From: Winogradskyella epiphytica
Lineage (GTDB): Bacteria; Bacteroidota; Bacteroidia; Flavobacteriales; Flavobacteriaceae
Assembly (NCBI RefSeq): GCF_003217215.1
Contig: NZ_QJTD01000009.1
Location: 1-55,729, forward strand
DNA: 55,729 nt
Direction: 5' to 3'
Shown here: in pieces, positions 42,300-51,753 of the stretch
Position numbering within the stretch: the first letter of the stretch is position 1
Layout: each line of letters opens with the position of its first letter
Program-made: the position numbers and the translations under genes
The notes under the pieces: model-generated
Seen by the model: only the letters and a program-made list of their open reading frames with translations
What the model was told of the DNA's origin: nothing
Databases searched by the model: none

Positions 42300-44369
42300 T
42301 TAAAAGTTACATTGAACGTTCACATTCATACTACGTCCGCTATCGTGAACAAAATAACGGTGTAAGTTTAGGTAGTCTTTATAAAGCGTATTAAACAGAT
42401 TGTCTATGCTTGCGCTTATTCTTAATGTTAGTTTTTGGTTAATAGGATAGCGGGAACTAGCTGCTATATTAAATAGGTGATAGGCTGAAGGTGTTTGGGG
42501 TGATAATTCATAATCCGGATTAAAATTGTTTTTCTTCCCAACCCATTCATGACCAAACTGTAGATTGATTTCTTCAAAATCACCCAAAACAGGAAGCTGA
42601 TAATTTATGGAGTTGTGCAAGCGTAGGGGCGAGATATTAGGTAGCGGGTTTTTAGAGCTAATCTCCTCTCCCTGAATCCATGTGAATTTATTTGTAAATT
42701 CTAATTTGGGAGTTATGGTAGAAGAATGAATCAGGTCTATACCATACAATAAAGCATCTTGTTGCTTGAATTGAAAAATAGCTGCGGGTCCTGAAAAAAG
42801 TTGTTTGTACTGATGCGTTGGTACAGAATAGATGTAATTTTCTACTTTATTAATAAAGCCTTGAAATTCAAAACGGCTGTTTTTTGCTTTGTAAGTAATA
42901 GTGTTCATCCATTTTGTTCCTTTTTCCGCACTCATATCCTTATTACCAACAAAATATATAGGAATACCGTGTTGTTTTCCGTTCGCATATAATTCAAACG
43001 ATTCAGGAATACGCCAGCCATGACTTAAAGAAGATTGCAAGTCCCATTTCTCTGTAGCTAGTTTCGCTGCCACTTGCGCTGATAGGGCAGAAAAATCTTT
43101 GTTTTCACCATATTTTTGTCCTAGAAAATTAATTCCTCGAGCATTCATGATTGCCCAATCATATCGTAAGCCTGCGTTTAAAAGCCATTGATTGACGTTT
43201 AAAGTATGGTGTGTGTAAACAGATTTTTCTTTGTATAAATAATTAGGCAATGCAGGAGTTACACCGGTTCCAGGTTGATTATAGTTTTCTTTATTTCTAA
43301 TTTGAACACCAAGAGCAGCATGCAAAGTGTTGTTTTTAAAACCCAATTCAAAATTAAAATGATTAGCACTTAGGATCATGTCTTGTACGGGAACAGTATT
43401 TGACACGCTTCGTCTTACATCAAATTCTTCTCTATGGTTTTTTTGATAGGTATATTGTGATTTTACAAACCATTTTCGCGAAAATTTCCATGTAGTAGTG
43501 GTGTTTGCAATCTGATGGGTACTTTCTTGGTAAGGCGCTTCAATTTTAAATGCATAAGGAAAAGTAACCAAAGGTTGTCCGTGTTCTATACGTTCTTCAA
43601 ATTCTTCCACATTTCCAGTTAGTGTTCCAAAATAGTTGCCTTGTTTGGACTTGTAATTAGAATAAAAAGATTCTATCTCTACGTTTTGAAGTTTATAAGT
43701 TAGCTCAGCCCGATAGCTCGCTACGCTTGTTCCTGAGTTTGCTACATTATAGTCTGCCGTATGATAATCGCCGTTTTTTGAGTTGTTAGCACTTAAACGC
43801 CAAGCGAAACCTTGTATTAGGCCTGAGTTTTGCTGTATTTTTAAGTGAGCGCCCCTGCCTCTTGTATTTCCGGAGTAGTATAATGTTGCCGAACCGTTTA
43901 TGTTTTTGTTACTTGAAATTCTCCCAGCATCCACATGTACAACTCCTCCTAAGGCATTTGAGCCGTGTTTTACAGATTCTGCGCCACGTAATATGTTTAG
44001 ATTCTTGGCTAAATCTGCATCTATTTCAGGTGAATGTGCGTCTGCCCAATCTTGGTTTTCTAATTTCACTCCATTAACCATATACACCAATCGGCTACTA
44101 GATAAACCGTCTATTATTGGCTTTGAAACATTTGCTCCAGATTTGCGTACTTGAACTCCTGATAAAGATTTTAACTGATTTGCTAAATCTTTTCCGGTAT
44201 TAATCTGCTGTATAAAGTTACTAACTTTTTGTGCTTGATAAATAGATTTTTGGAGGTTAACAGACTTTATTACCACCTCATTTAATTGTATAGTAGTGCT
44301 ATCCTGTTGGCCAAATACTACTATAGGAAGTAGTAAGAAAGCAAGGAGTAGCATTTTATAATAATGCAT
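42300..44369 (-). CDS. TonB-dependent outer-membrane receptor, metal type
   Basis: A 689-residue TonB receptor. After the signal peptide (ends FGQQ) comes a plug domain (about 30-150) with LKSLSGVQVRKSGANVSKPIIDG and LNILRGAESVKHGSNALGGVVHVD, then a 22-strand barrel ending in an aromatic residue (VNVQCNF). There is no carboxypeptidase-like prefix domain. The NQDWADAHSPEIDADL stretch, with Asp, His and Glu after the plug loop, resembles receptors for zinc or copper such as ZnuD. Its lipoprotein partner is downstream and a Fur-family gene upstream. Confidence 0.9.
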   Translation of the reverse strand: MHYYKMLLLAFLLLPIVVFGQQDSTTIQLNEVVIKSVNLQKSIYQAQKVSNFIQQINTGKDLANQLKSLSGVQVRKSGANVSKPIIDGLSSSRLVYMVNGVKLENQDWADAHSPEIDADLAKNLNILRGAESVKHGSNALGGVVHVDAGRISSNKNINGSATLYYSGNTRGRGAHLKIQQNSGLIQGFAWRLSANNSKNGDYHTADYNVANSGTSVASYRAELTYKLQNVEIESFYSNYKSKQGNYFGTLTGNVEEFEERIEHGQPLVTFPYAFKIEAPYQESTHQIANTTTTWKFSRKWFVKSQYTYQKNHREEFDVRRSVSNTVPVQDMILSANHFNFELGFKNNTLHAALGVQIRNKENYNQPGTGVTPALPNYLYKEKSVYTHHTLNVNQWLLNAGLRYDWAIMNARGINFLGQKYGENKDFSALSAQVAAKLATEKWDLQSSLSHGWRIPESFELYANGKQHGIPIYFVGNKDMSAEKGTKWMNTITYKAKNSRFEFQGFINKVENYIYSVPTHQYKQLFSGPAAIFQFKQQDALLYGIDLIHSSTITPKLEFTNKFTWIQGEEISSKNPLPNISPLRLHNSINYQLPVLGDFEEINLQFGHEWVGKKNNFNPDYELSPQTPSAYHLFNIAASSRYPINQKLTLRISASIDNLFNTLYKDYLNLHRYFVHDSGRSMNVNVQCNF

Positions 44370-44570
44370 TCTTTCTTGTTTTTTTTAAGAAATATTTTTT
44401 GGCTTGCCGAAACGTATTGGATGTAATGGTTCTTAGACCAAGAACAAGCAACTTATTTCATTATGAAAATTCCCATATTTTACTTGCAGCTAAGGCAATA
44501 AAACATATAACCTCCTCATCTTAGTAAGGAAACAGATTGAGGTTTTATGGAAGTAATATGTAAAGAGAAT

Positions 44571-44882
44571 CTATAGGAAGAAAGGGGGAGGCCTGCAAAA
44601 GAGCAGGTTTACCGCAATGTTATGTAGTAAAACGCAACTATAATGTTTAAAGCGTTCTTTCTTGACAACAGGTACATTGTTTTCAACTGTAAAAACATCG
44701 GAAACCTGATGGAAGCATGGAGTTAATTTCTGCGCAATCGCATAGTCGCAAATAACACAATGTGAAACTTGGTCTTTATCCTCTTCATGGGAAAGCGTAT
44801 GCAGTCCAACCATTTTCATGGAGAGAAAAAGGAAAAGGAATAAATAAACAAGCTTATTTTTAAAACAATTAACTTTCATCAA
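44571..44882 (-). CDS. Small membrane-anchored Cys/His protein upstream of the receptor
   Basis: A 103-residue protein with one N-terminal helix (about 10-25). It carries THEE-like and CVICDY motifs (LSHEEDKDQVSHCVICDYAIAQ) with a later Cys, and ends RPPPFFL. Many Bacteroidota small proteins of this shape, a His/Cys cluster and a proline tail, precede metal-related TonB receptors. It may bind the cargo metal. It is first of the minus-strand operon, facing the Fur-family gene. Confidence 0.7.
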   Translation of the reverse strand: MMKVNCFKNKLVYLFLFLFLSMKMVGLHTLSHEEDKDQVSHCVICDYAIAQKLTPCFHQVSDVFTVENNVPVVKKERFKHYSCVLLHNIAVNLLFCRPPPFFL

Positions 44883-44934
44883 GTAATATAAACTTACAAT
44901 ATTAATACGCTATGAGACTACCAATACATCTTTA

Positions 44935-45017
44935 ATGCAATTTTGTCGCATTTGTTAGTTTTGCAAATATATTATATTTTTATACTATTGCAAGATAATC
45001 GCAATAAATTATCGCGA
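44935..45017. promoter_or_regulatory. Divergent promoter region with Fur/Zur-type palindromes
   Basis: TCGCAATAAATTATCGCGA (44999-45017) is a palindrome at 16 of 19 positions and contains a 7-1-7 site, GCAATAA-A-TTATCGC. Related, weaker sites are ATTGCAAGATAATCGCAAT (44987-45005) and ATGCAATTTTGTCGCAT (44935-44951). They lie between the divergent Fur-family gene and the receptor operon, so both are probably controlled by this regulator. Confidence 0.65.
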
Positions 45018-45034
45018 ATTAATCGCATTAAGAA

Positions 45035-45409
45035 ATGAAAAGAAGAAACACACCAACGAAAGAAGCTGTTCTAGAGGTTTTAAAAACTGCTGGCAAAGCC
45101 ATGAGTCAAGATGCGATTGAACAAGAAATACACATGGATATTAATAGAGCCACTATATATCGTGTTTTAAACCGCTTTTGTGAAGATGGTGTGTTACATA
45201 GGATTGTTGCCGACGATGGAAAACAGTATTTTGCTTTAAGTGATAAGAATGATAACAATAAGGTTTCGGATAATCATTTTCATTTTAAATGCTTAGCGTG
45301 TGATACTATAGAGTGTTTGCCTAATAAAGTTAGTTTTACAGTTCCAAATGCATATTCTGTTGCACATATGAATTGTGTATTAACTGGTATTTGTAAAGAT
45401 TGTTCTTAA
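45035..45409 (+). CDS. Fur-family metalloregulator (Zur-like)
   Basis: A 124-residue Fur protein. The winged helix (about 5-75) has MDINRATIYRVLNRFCEDGVLHRI, and the dimer domain has the usual HFHFKCLACDTIECL with a CxxC plus a second CxxC pair at the end (GICKDC), forming the structural zinc site. The regulatory metal ligands cannot be told apart by eye. Its place beside a His-rich lipoprotein and a ZnuD-like receptor favours a zinc role. Palindromes directly upstream suggest autoregulation. Confidence 0.9.
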   Translation: MKRRNTPTKEAVLEVLKTAGKAMSQDAIEQEIHMDINRATIYRVLNRFCEDGVLHRIVADDGKQYFALSDKNDNNKVSDNHFHFKCLACDTIECLPNKVSFTVPNAYSVAHMNCVLTGICKDCS

Positions 45410-45470
45410 GATTTGAGTGTTTTGACCTTAAGTACAAGCGTTGGGAACTCTAATTCTTAGGAATAGGTAT

Positions 45471-46601
45471 TTATTTTCTTTTTCGCTTCTTTTTCAGCTT
45501 ATTTAACCATATAATGGTACCTGTTACAGGTAGGCTTGTGGCTATAAGGCATGCTAAAAAGTAAATGATTTTAGAAACCGTTCCAAAAACATCTCCCATA
45601 TGTAGAGGTCTAATTAAGGATGCTATTTGTTGGTTCCATGGTTTGTCGTCAAACAGCTCTACTTTTAATAGCTGCCCATAAGTATCTATATAAACTTTAT
45701 CTGAAATAGAAGGGGACCAATTTTCTTCAGCATACTTTCTAAAACTATAGTAATTGCTTTTAGGGCTAGGGAAGCTTACTGAAAGCTCTCCAGGATAATT
45801 TAGCGTTTTATTAGCTAAAGCGACGGCTGCATCATAAGAAATAGCTTCCATATCCGTTTTGTTTTCTAGGGAGAATTCTGGTGCAGATCTATCAAAAATC
45901 TTTGTCCCTATAATTTGCCCCAAGCCATCTCTATAGGATTCAAAAGACCAGCATAAGCCAGTTATAGCCATAATAAGCAAAAAGATAGAAGCGTAAAAGC
46001 CTAAAGTATTATGTAAATCATGGTTCACACGTTTCCAATTGGCTTTTGTCTTTATTTTTAAGCCTTGTTTTATATTTTTCCATTTTAACTTTTTGGGGAA
46101 CCATAGTACAATTCCGGAAATAGATAATAATAAAAAGATAATAGTGGCAACGCCAACAATAGGTCTACCAATACTAATATCTAACAACAACCATCTATGT
46201 AGCTTAAACATCGTAAACATAAAAGCATCCACTTTTGTTTTTTCACTTTTATGTATAGCCTTGGTATAAGGGTTTACAAGAACTTTTGTTCCACGTCGCT
46301 CTTTTAAGTCTTCTTTTACAGTAAAAGTATAGGGCTCGTTATCCTTGTAGGGGATACTCACTCCTGTAACATATACCTTATTAGTCTCTTTTAAAGTTTG
46401 TGTTAAGTTAGTCAGCTTATGTTTTTCAGCCTTTGCTTCTACCATAAAGTCCTCTGCAAAAAAACTCTTTATTTCTGCGTCAAATACTAAAATCGTTCCT
46501 GTAAAACAAACGATAAACAAAATGATGCCACTTGCTAATCCTAGCCATAAGTGCAGGTCGTTTATAAACTTTCTAAAACTGTATGTGTTTTTGTTTTTCA
46601 T
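45471..46601 (-). CDS. PepSY-domain transmembrane protein (ferric-reductase-like)
   Basis: A PepSY_TM protein of about 376 aa with four helices and a periplasmic PepSY region between the first and second. The first helix starts in the typical FRKFINDLHLWLGLASGIILF, and later His (HDLHNTLGFYASIF, RPLHMGDVFG) are probable haem ligands. Such proteins are thought to reduce ferric siderophores. I chose the ATG at 46601 (MKNKNTY); MLMHI upstream is less family-like. It follows the siderophore receptor gene on the same strand. Confidence 0.9.
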   Translation of the reverse strand: MKNKNTYSFRKFINDLHLWLGLASGIILFIVCFTGTILVFDAEIKSFFAEDFMVEAKAEKHKLTNLTQTLKETNKVYVTGVSIPYKDNEPYTFTVKEDLKERRGTKVLVNPYTKAIHKSEKTKVDAFMFTMFKLHRWLLLDISIGRPIVGVATIIFLLLSISGIVLWFPKKLKWKNIKQGLKIKTKANWKRVNHDLHNTLGFYASIFLLIMAITGLCWSFESYRDGLGQIIGTKIFDRSAPEFSLENKTDMEAISYDAAVALANKTLNYPGELSVSFPSPKSNYYSFRKYAEENWSPSISDKVYIDTYGQLLKVELFDDKPWNQQIASLIRPLHMGDVFGTVSKIIYFLACLIATSLPVTGTIIWLNKLKKKRKRK

Positions 46602-46662
46602 AATGTGCATTAACATGATAAAGCGTAATCTTAATGACTACGCTTTATTTGGACTAATTGAA

Positions 46663-49041
46663 TTAAAAGGAGTAGCTTAAAACTCCCGCAAAATTTCTAG
46701 GATCTGTTTGGTTGATATATCTTGTTCTATATGCATTATATCCCACTTCATCAAATACATTGTTTAGTATAAATCTAAAGTTCCAATGTGTGTTTATACG
46801 GTAAGCCGCTTGTAAATTAACTTGTGTATAGGAATCTACATTAAAAGGCTTCTGATTAGGTACGATTCCTTCGTGAGTAATAGCTCCAGAACTCCAATCG
46901 TTTATTGGTCTTTCGCCAGTAAAGTATACTCCAGCACCTAAAGAAAGTCCGTCTAGCTTTTCTTTAAAACTATAATTAGCATAGGCATTAAAAGTATGTT
47001 TTGGCGTGTTTAAAGGGGCCGAACCATATACGTAGGAAGTATGTTCTTTATACTGTGCATCTATATAAGAATATCCTGTAATAACTTCTAAGTTGTCTAA
47101 TAGTCGGCCACTAAGTTCTACCTCAATTCCCTTACGCTCATCGTTACCTCCTTTTTGGTAATATCCTGTAGCCACCCAGTTTTCGTCATAAACAGGAAGG
47201 TTGATGTCTTTGTTGTTGATTTTAAAGAAGGTAAGGTTAAAGCGTAATCTATTGTTTAGCCAGTTGGTTTTAATTCCAGTTTCTAGCTGATCAAAACGCT
47301 CATTACCTAATTCTTGACCATTGGCATCTAATCGCGTAGCCGTTCTTGGGTACGAACTATTGGTGTAGGAAGCAAAGACGTTTATATTTTTAAATGGGCT
47401 CAGGATAAGACCACCTAATGGATTAAAGGCGTTGCTTTCTGTAGTTTCCGTAGCCGTGATAGTTTGTGTTCTGCTAAAGCGAGCACCTAAAAAGGTTTTA
47501 ATATACTTGTTGAAAGTGATTACATCCTGAGCTACAAAACCAAAAGCTTTAGACTGAGCACCTAATAAGGTAGCCTCTGGAAATGCCATATCACTAGGTA
47601 GCTTATGGTTGTTGCTAGCGAATACATCGATAGTATCAATATTGGAAACACTCATAGAAGATGTGTTGTATTTTGTAGTACGGTAATCAAATCCAACTTG
47701 GAAAGTGTGTGAAATACTACCGGTTTTAATATCATCACCAATAAGGTCAAATTGCATTACGCTATTATTGTCTTTTCTCGTAGAAGCGGAATAGCCACGA
47801 TTTCGTTGGTTATAAATTGGTGTACCTGAAGTATCTTTTATAACATTGCCTAAGCTTGCCCCTTTATCATCTAAGTCTAAATTAGATTTGTAGTATGCAG
47901 CTTTTAAGCTTAATTTATCACTAAGTTCTCTACTAAATCGGATAGAGTAGGTGGCATTGGTAGTTAAAGACTTATCGTTTTCAAAACCTAGAAAAACATC
48001 ATGCGGCAAATCGTAAATATGGTTTTCGTCATTTTCACCAAGGTTTACCGTTCCTAGGTCTGGGGTACGGCTATCTTCAAAATAATCCATCTCCACAGTG
48101 AAGGTTGTTTTATCATCTGGCTTCCACTCTAAAGAAGGATTGATATAAAAGCGATCTGAAGAGACCATAGACCTATAGCTATCGGCACGTTCTAATGCGG
48201 TATTCACTCTAAATGCAACTTTACCACTTTCTACTAATGGTCCATACACATCAAAAGTAGTTCTTGCTTGACCGTAACTTCCAATACGTAAATCTGCATT
48301 ACCACCAAAAACGTATTTAGGTGTTTTTGTTACTAGGTTCACCACACCACCTGGGCTTCCTAAATCCGTGGCTACACCTTGTGTGATAGAAGCAGCCCCT
48401 TTTAGCACCTGAATATTATCAACTCCTTGCATATCGGTTAATACACCAACCCCTCTAAAGTCAGAATGTACACGTACACCGTTTTTTAGTATAGGAATCC
48501 CTCTAAAACCACGAGAAGACATACTTTCTCTTTTATTTCCATAGGTGGCAAAAGTGTAGACTCCAGGAACGTTTTTTGTAGCGTCAGAGATCGTTAGGTT
48601 TCCTTGTTGCGCTATCAATTTATCAGAAATAATTGAAATACTCTGAATTTGCTCATAAGGAGCTAAAGGTAGTCTTGTTAATGCTTCAATTTTATCCGGG
48701 TGGGTAAACCTACTTCCAAATACTTCTACCTCGTCTAATTGTGAGTCTTCTTTTAATTCAAAATGCAGGATGCTATCCTCATTTTCCTGTATGGTGATTG
48801 TTTGAGTAGCCGATTTAAAGCCAACAAATGAAACTCGTATTTTGTATGTTCCAGGCAGCACATCTTGTAATTCGTAGTAGCCGTTTTCATTGGCTGATGT
48901 TCCTTTGGAAGATCCTTCAATAATTACCGAAGCAAATGGTATAGCTTCTTGTTTTTCGGTACTAATGGTACCACTGATTTTGTTTTGTGCGAATGTTATC
49001 TGTATCGCAAAAAGCATAAATAAACTGATATTTTTAAGCAT
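46663..49041 (-). CDS. TonB-dependent siderophore receptor
   Basis: A 792-residue outer-membrane receptor of the FhuA/FpvA kind. A signal peptide (ends FAQ) is followed by a carboxypeptidase-like regulatory domain (about 20-105, ISGTISTEKQEAIPFASVII), a plug (SDATKNVPGVYTFATYG ... SPGGVVNLVTKTP) and a barrel ending YSF. The plug with LTRLPLAPYEQIQSISIIS is typical of siderophore receptors. The PepSY gene is 47 nt downstream, and a Fur-box-like palindrome is upstream. The siderophore is unknown. Confidence 0.93.
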   Translation of the reverse strand: MLKNISLFMLFAIQITFAQNKISGTISTEKQEAIPFASVIIEGSSKGTSANENGYYELQDVLPGTYKIRVSFVGFKSATQTITIQENEDSILHFELKEDSQLDEVEVFGSRFTHPDKIEALTRLPLAPYEQIQSISIISDKLIAQQGNLTISDATKNVPGVYTFATYGNKRESMSSRGFRGIPILKNGVRVHSDFRGVGVLTDMQGVDNIQVLKGAASITQGVATDLGSPGGVVNLVTKTPKYVFGGNADLRIGSYGQARTTFDVYGPLVESGKVAFRVNTALERADSYRSMVSSDRFYINPSLEWKPDDKTTFTVEMDYFEDSRTPDLGTVNLGENDENHIYDLPHDVFLGFENDKSLTTNATYSIRFSRELSDKLSLKAAYYKSNLDLDDKGASLGNVIKDTSGTPIYNQRNRGYSASTRKDNNSVMQFDLIGDDIKTGSISHTFQVGFDYRTTKYNTSSMSVSNIDTIDVFASNNHKLPSDMAFPEATLLGAQSKAFGFVAQDVITFNKYIKTFLGARFSRTQTITATETTESNAFNPLGGLILSPFKNINVFASYTNSSYPRTATRLDANGQELGNERFDQLETGIKTNWLNNRLRFNLTFFKINNKDINLPVYDENWVATGYYQKGGNDERKGIEVELSGRLLDNLEVITGYSYIDAQYKEHTSYVYGSAPLNTPKHTFNAYANYSFKEKLDGLSLGAGVYFTGERPINDWSSGAITHEGIVPNQKPFNVDSYTQVNLQAAYRINTHWNFRFILNNVFDEVGYNAYRTRYINQTDPRNFAGVLSYSF

Positions 49042-49104
49042 AATAATTTAGATTGATTTTAAATAAAGCCGCAAATGTAAAACCCATTAGTTGTTTTTCA
49101 AAGT

Positions 49105-49127
49105 TTATTTAGATTAAATATAAATAA
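49105..49127 (-). promoter_or_regulatory. Fur-box-like palindrome before the siderophore receptor gene
   Basis: A 23-bp AT-rich site symmetrical at 20 of 23 positions (TTATTTAGATT on the left, AATATAAATAA on the right). It lies 64 nt upstream of the receptor start. The TTAGATT core resembles iron boxes I recall in Flavobacteriaceae. In the rest of the 49042-49422 gap I see only AT-rich sequence with no gene. Confidence 0.6.
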
Positions 49128-49422
49128 TAATTATTAACGACTTGAATATTAAAAACATAAGGAGATAAGTTTTTTAATGCTGATCAATTTTTCCTGAATC
49201 CTGAGGCTGCACAATGGTTTGAGGGAGAGTTGAATGAAAAAATATAATAGAAAACAGAGCTATTTCTTATCAGTGTTTTTCCTATTTTCTATGAAAGGCA
49301 TAATTAATTATTCCATAACTTAGTAGAGTAATTGCATATAGCCGTAGGGCGTTTCTGAAAAGTAAAATACTAGAAAGAAGGGTGTAGATAATCAGAAATT
49401 AACAGTATAAAAATATAAATCG

Positions 49423-49881
49423 ATGAAACTTACTCTAACTTTAGTAACTATAGCATTGTCAATCAACGCTGTGTTTGCCCAGAAAACGAATCCAAACTAC
49501 GATCCCGAATTAGCTACTGAATTAAAAGCAGATGACTATGGAATGAAAACTTACGTCTTCGTCATCCTTAAAACAGGAACTAACGAATCAAAAGATGAAG
49601 AATTAATCAACAGCAGTTTCGCAGGGCATATGGCCAATATCAAACGACTAGTTGAAGAAAATAAATTAATAGTAGCCGGACCAATGCTTAAAAATGAAAA
49701 AAACTATAGAGGAATTTTTATTTTAAATGTTTCAACTATAAAAGAGGCCGAGCTCCTACTTCAATCAGATCCCGCCATATTGGAAAAGTTCTTAGAGCCA
49801 GAATTGTTTTTATGGTACGGATCTGCAGCACTTTCAGAATACCTAGAAGCATCAGACAAAATTTGGAAAACCAAATATTAA
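49423..49881 (+). CDS. Exported YciI-like protein
   Basis: A 152-residue protein with a clear signal peptide (ends VFAQK) and a YciI-like dimeric alpha-beta barrel domain: TYVFVILKTG, FAGHMANIKRLVEENKLIVAGPM and AELLLQSDPAI. The His in GHM is the usual conserved residue of YciI proteins. Function in the periplasm is unknown. It is first of a compact plus-strand row of eight small genes. Confidence 0.85.
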   Translation: MKLTLTLVTIALSINAVFAQKTNPNYDPELATELKADDYGMKTYVFVILKTGTNESKDEELINSSFAGHMANIKRLVEENKLIVAGPMLKNEKNYRGIFILNVSTIKEAELLLQSDPAILEKFLEPELFLWYGSAALSEYLEASDKIWKTKY

Positions 49882-49923
49882 GTACATCCCTAAAGCCTAA
49901 CCAATCGTAAACATTACGCACAA

Positions 49924-50472
49924 ATGAAAACACTAAAGAAGATTTTAATCGTTATTGGAATTATTATCGCAATACCATTAGTAGCAGCACTATTTATAAA
50001 ACAAGACTACGCCGTAGAAGAAGAAATTATAATTAATGCACCTAAATCTGAAGTCTTTGCATATATAAAGCAGCTTAAAAACCAAGACCATTTTAGTAAA
50101 TGGGCGAGTATAGACCCAAACATGAAAAAAACTTACACAGGTACAGATGGGCAAGTAGGGTTTATTTCGGCATGGGAAAGTGAGGATGAGAATATAGGTG
50201 CCGGAGAACAAGAAATTATAAACATCACCGAAGGCGAAAGAATCGATTTCGAGTTACGATTTTTTAAACCTTTCCAATCCACAGAAGCGGCCTATATGAT
50301 TACCGAGAATGTAGCTCAAAACCAAACTAAAGTAAAATGGGGATTTACAGGAAGGTCGGAGTATCCTAGTAATTTATTCCTAATATTTATGGATTTTGAA
50401 AAAATGGTTGGTGATGATTTTCAAACTGGCTTACAAAACCTAAAAAACATACTAGAAAACAGTAAGCAATAA
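49924..50472 (+). CDS. SRPBCC (START-like) protein with an N-terminal membrane helix
   Basis: A 182-residue protein: one helix (about 6-24) followed by a SRPBCC ligand-binding fold (VEEEIIINAPKSEVFAYIKQLKNQDHFSKWAS ... MVGDDFQTGLQNLKNILE). Such folds bind hydrophobic ligands. This layout is the usual polyketide_cyc2 form in Bacteroidota. The VOC gene follows 10 nt later. Confidence 0.87.
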   Translation: MKTLKKILIVIGIIIAIPLVAALFIKQDYAVEEEIIINAPKSEVFAYIKQLKNQDHFSKWASIDPNMKKTYTGTDGQVGFISAWESEDENIGAGEQEIINITEGERIDFELRFFKPFQSTEAAYMITENVAQNQTKVKWGFTGRSEYPSNLFLIFMDFEKMVGDDFQTGLQNLKNILENSKQ

Positions 50473-50482
50473 ATCTTAAATT

Positions 50483-50938
50483 ATGACAACAGTAAATACA
50501 TACATTACATTTAAAGGCAATTGCGAAGAAGCCTTTAATTTTTATAAAGCAGCATTCGGTGCAGAATTCTCCTATGTAGGTAGGTTTAAAGATATGCCGC
50601 AAGAGGACCCTAACTGTAAAGTAGACGAATCAGAGCTTAATAATATTATGCATATATCCTTACCAATAGGCAATACGACCTTAATGGGGAGTGATGCAGG
50701 AGGCGAATGGGCTAGTAAGGTAACCGAAGGGAATAACTTTGCCGTTTCTATTAATACCGATACCAAAGCTGAAGCAGATAGATTATTTGATGAATTATCT
50801 CAAAACGGACAAGTAGCGATGCCAATGAATAAAACATTTTGGGACTCTTATTTTGGAATGTTTACGGATCAATTCGGAATTAACTGGATGATTAGCTTTA
50901 ATCCCAATCAAAAAGAAAACAATCAAAAAGAAAAATAG
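50483..50938 (+). CDS. VOC-family protein, PhnB-like
   Basis: A 151-residue vicinal-oxygen-chelate protein of the PhnB/3-dmu-9_3-mt kind. It starts TYITFKGNCEEAFNFYKAAFGAEF and has HISLPIGNTTLMGSD and FWDSYFGMFTDQFGINWMI, the family ending. Members bind small molecules and no general activity is known. The next gene starts 2 nt after its stop. Confidence 0.9.
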   Translation: MTTVNTYITFKGNCEEAFNFYKAAFGAEFSYVGRFKDMPQEDPNCKVDESELNNIMHISLPIGNTTLMGSDAGGEWASKVTEGNNFAVSINTDTKAEADRLFDELSQNGQVAMPMNKTFWDSYFGMFTDQFGINWMISFNPNQKENNQKEK

Positions 50939-50940
50939 AC

Positions 50941-51378
50941 ATGGAACATCATAAACAAAAAGTGCCCGTTTGGTTTTGGATGATAGCAGTGGTTTTCCTT
51001 TTATGGAATTTCATGGGCGTCCTTTCCTTTTTTGCACATACCTTTATTTCCGAGGAAGCTTTAGCCAAATTACCACAAGCAGAAAGAGAACTTTATGGAG
51101 ATTATCCGCTATGGACTACTATTATTTTTGCCATTGCGGTATTTGGTGGTTTTATAGGGTCTATTGGCTTGGTGCTAAGAAAAAAATGGGCAAAATCAGC
51201 CTTTATCCTATCCTTATGTGCTATCATTCCGCAAATGATACACAATGTGTTTTTTACAAAATCTATGGAAGTTTATGGACCAGGACAAGCAGCTACTATG
51301 CCAATTATGGTGGTGGTATTTGGTGTTTTAATAATAGGGTTTGCCCATTTCAGTATTCAAAAAAAATGGTTAAAATAA
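50941..51378 (+). CDS. Four-helix membrane protein
   Basis: A 145-residue hydrophobic protein with four helices (about 12-32, 60-80, 88-106 and 120-138) and a short acidic loop after the first ([15 protein letters not shown]). I recall similar uncharacterised proteins beside SRPBCC and VOC genes in Bacteroidota. No function can be given. Confidence 0.8.
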   Translation: MEHHKQKVPVWFWMIAVVFLLWNFMGVLSFFAHTFISEEALAKLPQAERELYGDYPLWTTIIFAIAVFGGFIGSIGLVLRKKWAKSAFILSLCAIIPQMIHNVFFTKSMEVYGPGQAATMPIMVVVFGVLIIGFAHFSIQKKWLK

Positions 51379-51385
51379 AACAGAT

Positions 51386-51748
51386 ATGAAAACAACCCCA
51401 GAGCACAACCAACGCATTACAAAAATGACATTTGCCTCGGTATATCCGCATTATATAACTAAGGTGGAGAGTAAAGGAAGAACTAAAGAAGAATTATTAC
51501 AAGTAATAGAGTGGTTAACTGGATATACCGAATCTGATTTAAAAACCATGATAGAGGAGAAGGTCAGCTTCGAAACTTTTTTCGAAAAAGCAACGTTAAA
51601 CCCTAATGCACCTTTAGTAAAAGGCGTAATATGTGGCTATCGCATAGAAGAAATTGAAAACCCATTAACCCGAAACGTACGAGATCTAGATAAGTTGGTA
51701 GATGAATTAGCAAAGGGTAGAAAAATGGAGAAAATTTTAAGAACTTAA
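51386..51748 (+). CDS. DUF2200 family protein
   Basis: A 120-residue protein matching DUF2200 over its length: [31 protein letters not shown], then VIEWLTGY and [21 protein letters not shown]. The family is small, soluble and of unknown function. It is 7 nt after the membrane-protein gene and 5 nt before the SnoaL-like gene. Confidence 0.9.
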   Translation: MKTTPEHNQRITKMTFASVYPHYITKVESKGRTKEELLQVIEWLTGYTESDLKTMIEEKVSFETFFEKATLNPNAPLVKGVICGYRIEEIENPLTRNVRDLDKLVDELAKGRKMEKILRT

Positions 51749-51753
51749 GCACT

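Noticed and set aside
50970..51389. 139-codon ORF overlapping the four-helix membrane protein gene
   Set aside because: It is an out-of-frame reading of the membrane protein gene with no membrane or domain character.
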